Part shown: one piece after another, positions 55,297 through 64,000 of the stretch
How positions within the stretch are numbered: the first letter of the stretch is position 1
Layout of the letters: each line of letters opens with the position of its first letter
Assembly: GCA_947311845.1 (NCBI GenBank)
Contig: CAMZMU010000111.1
Span: forward strand, 17,001,362 to 17,065,361
Length of the DNA: 64,000 bases
Direction: 5' to 3'
Source: Poa pratensis
Taxonomy: Eukaryota > Streptophyta > Magnoliopsida > Poales > Poaceae
Translations under genes and position numbers: made by a program
The notes under the pieces: model-generated
Told to the model about the DNA's origin: nothing
Database searches by the model: none
What the model saw: the letters and a program-made list of their open reading frames with translations, nothing else

Positions 55297-57593
55297 CCAA
55301 TACTCGTCCTCGAGTATGAAGGTGATAAAACTAACATGGGCTTTGCAATATAGCACTAACAATGGATATCAAAGATGATTGCTACTGCTACATAGAGTCA
55401 AATGATTCATTCTTCAAAGGAGTAGCAATATGCAAAACAGTTTATGAAGTGATATCAAGTATTCAATGCAAGGATGTTCAATGATAGTTCACAAAGTGTA
55501 ACATAGTAGATAGTAGTATGGACATTCTTACTTTTGCATACATGTGGTCCATAGAGTGATGATGAAAATCTGAATATGTTTGGTGGACACTTTGGAAAGA
55601 TGAATAAGTGAGTAGAGGTAAAGCATGCATAAGTTTCATCTAACCTCCAAACTCTCCTACTTAAGTTAATGATTGCAATGTGGTAATACTTGGTGTCAAG
55701 CTCTCATTCCCCTATCATAGCATCTTGAATGATTATAGTTTAATGTGAGAGCAAATATGAGTAGTGTGCTTGACAAAGTAAAGGTTGGATGTCTCATGCC
55801 CCTTGAATACAAGTACCTACACCATGAGTTACTCAACTTGGGAAAAGCAAGTTCAAGTTATCTATCATTGTAAGTAATAATAGTATCATCAAGAGCGTCA
55901 ACTGGGGTACCTCTTGTCCCAGGATATGGAACAAGCCCATATCAAAATGACAAGACAAACAAACAAGATGAAAACCTCAACACCCTTTTTATTTACCATT
56001 GGAATAGCTTTTTATTGTAAGGTGTGTCATAGATAATTCACCATAGCATGTAAGTAAATTTCCACCATGAATAATGCATGGCTTAGATTAGCGGCCCAGG
56101 CGTCTCTCTAACCATTTATACAAACTCATTCAAACTAAATCTTTTCCCCTTATTTCACCATGATAGGCATCCATAGACAAAAGCACATGATATCAACTAA
56201 ATGGAGCATGTTGAAAGCTTTGCATGTGACAGCACATATGGGCTAACTCCCAACCTGGACATTTATCAAGCCACTAGCATCATAATCTTAATCACAATGG
56301 GTCATGTTTTATTTATGCAATGATAGTAAAAATGTGCATCAAGTTCGTGAGAGCTATATAACCAACTTTTCCATGGCAATCAATAACATAATCATTTTCA
56401 TTCAGAGGTATAGATAACACAAATATCATGATGAACATACTCGGAATAGCATATAGCTAGTAGGTAGATATGGTGGACTCACTGGAATAACTTTGGTTGA
56501 AGGTGTTGGAAACAAGTTTTGACTTGTTGGAATGTTTGGGCTAGCAAAAGGGAGAAAGTTGACCATCTAGATGCATGCATGAGTGTCCATAGAACTAACT
56601 AATCCATGTTAAACCAAGTAAAATAACAATCAGCACCAAAACATGAATAAGTGATAGCTCTTCAAAAAGGATTTGCAAACTATTACTCATAAACAAGCTC
56701 ATGAATCATGCAACTATATGTATCATTAAAAATCAACTCAAACATCCCTTTTCCCAATCTTATAAAAGCATCCAACATATTTCAACCCATATTTCCAGTA
56801 GCTCTCCATATATAAATGATAGTGTGGTGGTCTCTCAAAACAAATCAAACCAAAACAAAACAAAAGACGCTCCAAGTTTATGCGATAAAGTGTTTCGATC
56901 GAAAAACAGAAGTTGGACGTGCGCAAACCGAGAGTGTGTAGGTCCAGCGGGGTTGTCTTCACATCCCCAAGCTTATGGTCTTCACCATCCTTGGATAACT
57001 CTTGGTGCATCTCCTCCAATCCCTGTGAAAAAACTTCAAAACACCGTTTCTCCCATTTCTTTTCTGTGGGGTGCATTAATAGTGATAAACAAATAGTTTC
57101 TTGCTGCATATAATCCTTGAACAAAAATTCATATGAGATGTCCAGAAAGTGTATAATGTTGTATGCCTACTCATAAACTCAATTGGATCAAAAAGATTCA
57201 ACTTAAAAGCTCAAAGCATGCATCAAACAAAATGGGACAGAATCTGTCCAGAAAAACAGCAGCAGCAAAACGTATTTTTCTACCCTACCAAACTTTCTCG
57301 AAAAATTCCGAAAAATTCATGCATACAGAGGATGAAAAGTTGCAACTACAGTTCAAATATGAGCTCATTCGGAGTTACAGAATAAGAATTAAAAATCATA
57401 CCGTGCACTGATTCGTGCAGGAATAAAATCTCCGAACGCTATAAGCAACTTTTTCAAACCAAAAAGGGTAAAACTTGGCACTTTATTGAAAATTCCAGAA
57501 CCTAAACTAGACACAAAGTCTCTTGTTACAGCAAGAGGACACAAAGAAAATCACACAAAAAATAACCGGGTTGCCTCCCGCAAAGCGCTTTCT
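55297..57593. other. Non-coding interior of the gypsy element
   Basis: AT-rich, with scattered short open frames but no polymerase or integrase motif in either strand. A second CATCCCCAAGCTTATGG (56961) repeats the polypurine-tract style on the same strand. It fills the place where pol would be expected. Confidence 0.6.
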
Positions 57594-58640
57594 TTATAGC
57601 CATATAGCTAGGCTTCTTACTTGTTGTTTATTGTGGACGAAGCTCATGAGGGAGCTTGAACTTTGGTGGTTCCCTCTTCCTTGGGAAGTGTTCCATGCAC
57701 TTCTTGTGTGGAACTGAAACTTCACATTCCCTTCCTTTGAATCAATGATGGCACCTGTGGTACGAAGAAAAGGTCTTCCAAGAATAATAGGACTAGAGGT
57801 TTTATTCCCCATATCCATGATTAGAAAATCCACAGGCACAAAAGTCATATGTAACTCCACCATAACATCACTTACTTTTCCTAAAGCATGTTTAATAGAG
57901 TCATCAGCAAGTGCAAGTTCAATGGAGCATTTTTCAAGATTTTTCAATTCAAGCACTTCATATAGTTCTTTAGATAAAACAGAGACACTAGATCCTAGAT
58001 CAAGTATAGCATGGTGTGTCTCTTTTCCAATAGTTACTAGTACCTTAGGAATCCACATATCCCCAAGCTTAGGTGGTATCATAGCCTCTTGGTTGTACCT
58101 AGCAATCTTTTCTTTCAAGACATGATTAGCAATATAAGAACCAAAGCCAGCTTGATTAGTGTTGATGGAAGGATCACTTGCAAGTTTTTGTAAGATAGAT
58201 ATTAATTCATGCAAGCTACAATTTTCTAAGTCAAGCAAAGGATCCTTGACTTCACTAAGCATTTTAACTTCCTCAATATTCTTTTCCTTTTTAACCCAAA
58301 CTTGTTTCTTAACAGGAGGTGCTTCCCCACTTCTAGTCTTTTTCTTGACATGGATAGAATTGACCGGTTTATGTGCCCAAAAAATGGGATAATATTTTCT
58401 AAGGAAAGCCTTTTCTAGTTTTCTCCAAGTTTTAGCTATAGCAAGAGGTAGTGAATATATCCACTCTTTTTCCTCTCCTTTTAGCGAAAAAGGGAATAAT
58501 TTTGACATCACGCTATCAGGTTCCTTAAAGTTTTGTGCCACACAAATGTCGGTAAAAATATTAAGATGCTCAAGACCATCTTCCCATCCTTTACCACCAA
58601 ATTGTTTCCTAGTTATCGAGTGTAATAAACCATAACTCAC
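57594..58640 (-). CDS. gag-protease polyprotein fragment of the gypsy element
   Basis: 348 codons from the first Met at 58640; the open frame extends upstream to a TGA near 58712 (SNDQFIARAIATPEIKT), so the real N-terminus has been lost. Residues 15-75 match the retrotransposon gag domain (FPFSLKGEEKEWIYSLP, WRKLEKAFLRKYYP). Residues about 200-315 are a retropepsin-like aspartic protease: active-site region ILDLGSSVSVLSKELYEVL, flap region, and the hydrophobic-hydrophobic-Gly close IILGRPFLRT. A lysine-rich linker with coiled-coil character lies between. No CCHC zinc knuckle is seen, and the frame stops before any polymerase. Packages element RNA in virus-like particles and processes the polyprotein (family knowledge). 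Confidence 0.8.
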   Translation of the reverse strand: MSYGLLHSITRKQFGGKGWEDGLEHLNIFTDICVAQNFKEPDSVMSKLFPFSLKGEEKEWIYSLPLAIAKTWRKLEKAFLRKYYPIFWAHKPVNSIHVKKKTRSGEAPPVKKQVWVKKEKNIEEVKMLSEVKDPLLDLENCSLHELISILQKLASDPSINTNQAGFGSYIANHVLKEKIARYNQEAMIPPKLGDMWIPKVLVTIGKETHHAILDLGSSVSVLSKELYEVLELKNLEKCSIELALADDSIKHALGKVSDVMVELHMTFVPVDFLIMDMGNKTSSPIILGRPFLRTTGAIIDSKEGNVKFQFHTRSAWNTSQGRGNHQSSSSLMSFVHNKQQVRSLAIWL

Positions 58641-58985
58641 TCTATAACTATCAGTTTTTATCTCAGGTGTGGCAATAGCTCTAGCAATAAATTGATCATT
58701 GGAGTGTTTGTGTAGTCACACAATTAGTTCTTTCTCCCATTTTAGCAAGTTTTTTTGTATTTTTTATTTTTCTATGCAAAACTGAAAATAAATATGCAAG
58801 CGGAATATGATATGCAATGACACTAACAAAACAAATAAATTGCTTTGTAAGTAAAGATGGATAAGATGGTGCTCACGTAGGTGCAACCTCCCCAAGCTTA
58901 GGTGTTAGCACAAGTTGGTGAAGTTGACTTCGTTGTGAGATGAATGCGATGATGCACACCCTTGGATAAATCTCTCAGCTATGAT

Positions 58986-59003
58986 TCCCCGGCAACGGCG
59001 CCA
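58986..59003 (-). other. Primer-binding site (tRNA-Asp type)
   Basis: In element sense TGGCGCCGTTGCCGGGGA, 11 bases after the 5' LTR. It is complementary to the acceptor end of plant Asp tRNA. Confidence 0.85.
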
Positions 59004-59014
59004 GAAAACAGTCT

Positions 59015-60778
59015 TGATGGCCCTTGAAGAGGTTGATCTACGACGCCAGAAAACACTTTGTTGATCTCCGGTGCGTAGTTACCTGCGTCAAAAGTAAATG
59101 GGTTAGGTTGAGACTCCAAGTGCAGAGTGTGTAGTAGTGGAAGACGTGTTTTCCCCACGAGGGTGACTCAAGGGTTTAATATCGAACTCTCGGGGAATCA
59201 GTTGTGAAGATATATCTTCTTATCCTTCTTTTGGTTACCTACAAAACAAAGTTAAATGTTTTGGTCCTCAACCTCACATGTGGTTGTCAAGCACAAGGTG
59301 TAAGAATGATATCAAAATAGTTATGCAATGCAAACAGGAAATAAATATGCAATGGTGGTGGATGCAATGGTAAATGATATTTTTGGGTTTTTAATGATGT
59401 ATGCAAGATGAAAAGTATTTTTGTATTTTCGGATTTAATGATGGCTGAAAATGGAAAAGTGGTATATGGTGTTGGAAAGATGTTTCTTATGATTAAAAAT
59501 GGACCGGGGTTCATGGTTTCACAAATGCACTCTCTCTTTATAAAGTGGCAGACAATGGAACACACACAGAGTTAACATATGAGATTGCAACACAAAGTTT
59601 GATAACAAGTTACTTAGATATATGGGCATCACGTCCTAACATAGAGACCTTTTGGTTATTAGTCTCTCTTATACTCCACCAAGATGCGAACCAAATCATA
59701 ACACCTCAGTAATTAAGATGACTCAGAGTATAGCAATAAGTTTCATGACATGAAGTGAAAATAAGAACATGCTGGATCTAGTCACAGGAAGAAGCTTGGT
59801 CACCCTCAACCCTTGCAGCATGGTATTTTGGTTTATCCCTTGTGAGGTAACAAAGTAAGGTAAACAACCAAGTGGATCGCGATATTAAGTTGTCAGCTTA
59901 CCGCACTCATCACTCCCGTTACTCCAACTAATGCACACGTTCCCCCACACACGCTCTCATAAACATGCTTGATCATAACAAGTAGACAAGAACGGGTTAC
60001 ATAATATGCATCTATACTCATAACTGAAACAAACATTGCAATCTCAAACATATATTAACTCATAGAAAGATCCACCACATAGGTATTACAAATATGACCG
60101 TAATCTTGTTCAGCGGCTCATACGGTACTAATTAGTGAAGCTTAAGAGAGGAGAGATACATAAGTTACTTCCACAAACCCATAGTCCAGAGGTGGACTAC
60201 TCCCTCTTCATCATGGAGACGGTGGAGAAGTCGATGAAGAGGATGGAGACCACACCGGCAGCGCCCCGCCGGAGTTTTCCCCCTCCAATCTACAGCTCCT
60301 GATCTCCGTTTCGGTGTTTCTGTGTTTGTGCGGCGCTCCCTTCGCGAAACGCCAGGGGACCTTTTTTATAGGCGTTTTTAGGTCAAGACGGAGTCGGTGG
60401 ACGAAAGATCGATGACGGCGGAGCCACGAGGGCCAAATGAGTGGGCCCCACACGGCCACAGTACCTGGCCGCGTGGGCCACCCCCTTTCGGCCTTCTGGC
60501 CTCCGTTTGCTTGCTTCCTTCGCTCCGAGGTCTTCCTCCTTCCAAAATATGACGCCTGTATTTTTCCATAATTTTTGGACGACGTTTGGGTCCCTGAAAC
60601 ATAAAAGGAAAGAAATAGGGTTTTCTGCCTGCGCAGGGTTTATTCCATAAAAATAGGAAACAATTGATTTATTTCCTAAAATCATTAAATAACAGTAATA
60701 TAACCCTTATATGATGCAAATATGATTGGAATATGTGTGATATAGTGCAAAGTTCATGTATGCATTTTACATGCATCA
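59015..60778 (-). repeat. 5' LTR of the gypsy element
   Basis: Nearly identical to the 3' LTR. In element sense it carries CTATAAAAAAGGTCCCC (60356-60371) as the probable promoter. Transcription would run toward lower coordinates through gag. Confidence 0.92.
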
Positions 60779-63320
60779 GATGTGCAATGTCTTTGAGGAT
60801 GGGCTGGCTCAGTTCTTGAAGAACCTGACAAGCAGTTCAAAGGCCCCACTTGAGGAGGAGCATCATGAAGGTCATCAACACAGTAATAGAACAAGACGCA
60901 GGAAAAATGGACGCACCAGAAAAACGGTAGCGGAAGGAGTGAACGGAGATGGGGATGGTGACACTGAGATGTTAATGAACAACACAGCCAAAGACCCAAT
61001 AGTTGTTCCAGTAATTCTGCAAAAGGGGACCAGGAAGAGGGAACATAATGATGAGACCTTGCATATTGTCAGTGGAAGCTCAAAAAGGCCTAAGTCAGAT
61101 CATGTTCAGCAAACTGAACCACTCGAGGAAAATCATAATGACTTGCACCACAAAGTGGATGAAGTTTCTGCTCTGGAGTTGTAGATACTTTTGAGTTGGA
61201 TTTGGAGATTGCCACAGGCCATGCAGCAGCAAATCCGACGAGCTTAAGCAACATTGCGGTCAGCAATGGGAGTACGAAAGAAGCTACTATTGGGCTAGTA
61301 ATGCCGGGAGTTGAAGCATTGAAGCAACTTCAGATATATGGCACAGGGTCACAGTTAGTGCAGATGGAAGCAATAATGAGGAGCAGCTAAAATCGGCATC
61401 AAAGGAGCCAGCAGTGGAAAATGGCAGTAATGTTGTTTTGATGGAAGAACAGCAAAAGACTTCTTTGTGTCAGACTCCAAAGTCAAGTTTAAAAGCTAGA
61501 ATTCAACCTGGTGACCCGAAATGCAGCCCAAGAACTGGCTCCAAGCGCGTCACATTTCTACCCACTCAAGACAGCCAACTCGTAGCAGACCAGTGACAAG
61601 ATCCATGTCTCCACTTAAACCCCCATCACCTAGCAAGGATAGTCCTAACTGGGATGTAGGTTCCAGTGGCATCCCAAACAGAATCCCACAAAGGCGAACA
61701 CGCTTTGCTACAGCGAAGATAAATGCAGGCAGGAACATGATAAACAGAACTTACAGACAGTGGATGGTCAACAGGGTCAGTCATCACCACCACTTAATGA
61801 AGGACAACATGAGCAGGAAGCTTGATTTAGAATTTGGCAGCACAGACTCAGCACCAGAAACGGAACAACAGAGAGAGAGCGAGAACGGCAAGAACTAATA
61901 GATGACTGCCCCACCTTCGACCTTGGTTTTGATGACTCCCCAGTTCCAGCTGTTGTAAATGAAGGACCAGCTGCTTGTCAGGAAGAGCTTGTTGTGATTT
62001 CTAGCAATGAAGACAGTGGAGATTCACTGGATAAGATCTACGCTACTATCGAGATGCCTGCAAAGACACCAGTTGTTGATAAGGGCAAGAGGTTACAAGG
62101 ATCTACATCCTCACCCTCTGCGCCAAATAGTTACACTCCAGTTCCGCAAGCTCATCAAAAGAGACTTGTCAAGACAGTAGCTAATCAGAACTCGCCATAC
62201 ATGCAAGGTGGGAAGAAACTTGTTGCCTCGAAGTCCACATTGGAAGTGTACAACAAATTATTTCATATGGGGGCAGAACTGTAGATGAAATCAACAAAGA
62301 GAAGATAGTTGATTATGGCGACTGGTTCATTTACGTGCGAGATTTGGCAGACTCTGTCAGGCCCACTGGTTGGCTCAGTAACTCTACTTGCGAACTCGCT
62401 TTAAAATGTTCTTTCTAAGGAAATGGCAAAACACAAGAAACTTGTGATGCCACTTACAATTGGGGTTAGTTCAACAACCATTTACTTGTTACTCCACTCA
62501 GCTACTCATCTCCCAATTGTTGTTTTATTCTTTTCACGTGATTCTTTTTTCCCTAATGTGGTTTTTCTATGCAGACAAAGCTGAGGAGTGCAGTATGCAT
62601 AAATGACCGTGCTGTACAGAAAGCATTCGAGTGTTCGCCTACAAATCGTCTTGATCATAAGGAATTGGTTAGTGCTGTCACTTGTCATTTTCCAGTTGTA
62701 CTTACAACCAATTTGTATACTGGTTCATCATTTTCTGTCCACATAGATTTTTTAAAAAGAGAGGTGTCATTCTCATCTTTTTTTTATCAAAATGGTGCAG
62801 CTCATGTTCTCCAAGATCTCGGACCAAACACCAGAGAGACATCTCGCCGAAAGAACAAAGATTTCACTGGCCACTACTACCTAATAGTTCTGAATCTTAA
62901 GGCAGAGAGGTTCGAAGTGATGGACTCATTGAGGAAAAAAGGGACTCCTAGTCTCATGTCAGACTCAGCAGCCATTATTGGCGCCATCAGCACATGTGGG
63001 CGTTGAATTACAACGGATCGAAAATTGACATATCCAAATGGAGAACGGAGTACATTGATACTCCAATGCAAAAATCAAGGTAAACTACATCAGCCATTCC
63101 CTTTTTTCCTGCAACTTTGTTGCCCCCTACATGTTTTGTTTGCAATACAGGGCTAGAACTACATCCATTGATCACTTTTTTGTTTACTTATTCGCAAGTT
63201 GTGACTGCGGCTACTTCATGCTTCTGTTCATTGAACACTTGGATGGGAGGAGAATGGTTCCTGCTTTCACTCAAGCAGACATGCCAACTACGAGGAAACT
63301 TCTAATGCAAAGTGGCTAGA

Positions 63321-63651
63321 CCGCCAAGAGAATTTGATCGCATGGCAAGAGTTGTTGTTCCCCAACTGAGCATGCAATAGGTACATGCTGGGCTTTGTAC
63401 AATCTACCTAGTTTTTGAACTTTTTTCCCTTCTTGTGTAATATAGCACCATCCAAACTACATTTATGGTCTGCAATGTATTTTCCCGCAATGTTTTTCAC
63501 CATGCAACATAAAAGTACATTAACCAGACATATATTGGCCATTTAGTTATCTGTTTACCACAAAATTCTGAGAATACATCCATCACCTAAAGTTACATAG
63601 CTTCAAGTACCATTCAGTTTTCCATTAACTAAGAAAACTACTTTTCAAATC
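63321..63651. other. Intergenic space between convergent genes
   Basis: AT-rich 3' flanks of the Ulp1-like and FAR1-like genes (TTGTGTAATATAGC, ACATAAAAGTACATTAACC). No other feature. Confidence 0.5.
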
Positions 63652-63980
63652 TCAAACCATTTTTCGCAATAAATCCTGCTCCATGGGTTCAGGGCCAGGA
63701 GTGAGCTTCGAGGGCCAATTGCCCGAAGTATGATGTATTGAACCACACACAGAACACTTCACAGGTTTCTTGGCCTTCAGATGAAGACCCGACTTCTTTC
63801 TTTTCTCCCCTGGACGCCCTCTAGATGTAGTTGGTGTAGGATCCCTGATACCTTCACCATCAACATCAGGAATCTCCACTTCAGGTGTCCCACCTCAGTT
63901 GGGTTAGCTTTCTTCTTGTTTTTCCGCTTCGCTGATTCTGATACTTTCAAAGATTTGAGTGCAGTGACTAAGTCACGCAT
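63652..63980 (-). pseudogene. C-terminus of a FAR1/MULE-type transposase, extends beyond the window
   Basis: The minus strand reads VTALKSLKVSESAKRKNKKK then, after a one-base frameshift near 63888, IPDVDGEGIRDPTPTTSRGR, KSGLHLKAKKPVKCSVCGS and ends LLRKMV. Plant FAR1-related proteins and their MULE transposase relatives end with a SRGRP-basic segment and a CCHC zinc knuckle. Here the knuckle CSVCGSIHHTSGNW has Trp in place of the last Cys. Catalytic parts would lie right of the window. It converges on the Ulp1-like gene, a two-gene layout possible for one large MULE. Confidence 0.65.
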
Positions 63981-64000
63981 GTACTTATCAGCAAGTGCCG

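Larger units (their letters stand above)
53515..60778 (-). mobile_element. Ty3/gypsy LTR retrotransposon, gag-protease only, minus orientation
   Basis: A 7,264-bp element with 1.76-kb LTRs (53515-55280 and 59015-60778) and a perfect 5-bp target duplication GATGT (53510-53514 and 60779-60783). In element sense the primer-binding site TGGCGCCGTTGCCGGGGA (58986-59003) is complementary to the 3' end of plant Asp tRNA, and the polypurine tract AAGCTTGGGGATG adjoins the 3' LTR at 55281. The 3.7-kb interior contains a gag-protease ORF but no reverse transcriptase, RNase H or integrase, so it depends on another element. The tRNA-Asp site and the protease DLGSS form suggest an Athila-like or related gypsy lineage. 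The LTRs differ at few positions, indicating a fairly recent insertion. Confidence 0.92.
51589..63320 (+). pseudogene. Ulp1-type (C48) cysteine protease-domain gene of transposon type, split by a retrotransposon
   Basis: A multi-exon gene of a kind common in grass transposons: a variable N-terminal region and a Ulp1-like protease domain at the end. Exons visible: 51589-51835 (KTRSRTPISLPKPG, acidic tail); about 51953-52550 (ITE-like RVCKAFTKDQCDVTVNADLG, LCKFLMGCFNPDTCELDFG, a frameshift near 52155, then IPIDLQSVVSVLGLPMGS and an in-frame TAG near 52287); 52682-52821 (VRYVDSLETDAIHVPEDGTR); 52949-53049. The next exon (from about 53495) reads RVAVIEM and continues as CNVFEDGLAQFLKNLTSS at 60779, directly across the gypsy insertion. 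Low-complexity exons with several stops follow. The protease part shows DFTGHYYLIVLNL and VMDSLR (His and Asp region) at 62860-62930 and CDCGYFMLLFIEHLDGRRM (Cys region) at 63200-63260, so the catalytic triad residues are still present. Multiple frameshifts and the insertion make it inactive. Confidence 0.7.

Noticed and set aside
57594..58640. gag-protease ORF as a virus
   Set aside because: LTRs, tRNA-Asp primer site and a 5-bp duplication show a plant LTR retrotransposon; no envelope or movement gene is present.

Overview
The window looks like a piece of a large, repeat-rich grass genome (Poaceae; the mix of elements suggests Pooideae, probably Triticeae, but the species cannot be fixed from sequence alone). 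Evidence includes many Stowaway-type MITEs with CTCCCTCCGT termini, CACTA elements with GCCGACGGC subterminal repeats, a Ty3/gypsy family with a tRNA-Asp primer site, L1-type LINE tails, a tRNA-derived SINE, and one GC-rich grass-type transcription factor gene. There are no bacterial features, rRNA genes or CRISPR arrays.

Layout. 1-13 kb: hAT elements (292-561; 619-2577 with a transposase remnant), MITEs, a short-LTR non-autonomous retroelement (9552-11695, TSD GTACA) and a MITE nested in a MITE (11946-12846) whose inner copy carries an ORF. 13-27 kb: more MITEs and fold-back elements, two poly(A) retroposons with 17-bp TSDs (16132-17281 on +, 25401-26402 on -), and two CACTA derivatives (18245-19978; 22990 onward). 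27.4-29.3 kb: the only clear host gene, a class I TCP transcription factor on +, with upstream ORFs and a probable one-base frameshift at its 3' end. 30-38 kb: Tourist MITE, SINEs, three LINE remnants and microsatellites.

38-49 kb: a 7.6-kb Mutator-like element (38324-45943) with a perfect 9-bp TSD and matching termini. It has no recognisable transposase but carries two related ORFs (41949-42311; 44739-45320). A solo LTR lies in the 5' region of the first. A third ORF of similar style (minus strand, 48567 down to about 46119) lies just outside and is broken by another solo LTR of the same family.

50-64 kb: a decayed multi-exon gene ending in a Ulp1-type cysteine protease domain (51589 to about 63320). 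One exon is split by a 7.26-kb gypsy element (53515-60778, TSD GATGT) that keeps gag-protease but lacks reverse transcriptase and integrase. At the right edge, convergent to it, is the C-terminus of a FAR1/MULE-type transposase. The Ulp1-like gene and the transposase may be two genes of one large transposon.

Apart from the TCP gene the window is layered mobile DNA. The insertion order can be read from target-site duplications: the same gypsy family inserted three times within about 21 kb and twice collapsed to solo LTRs.
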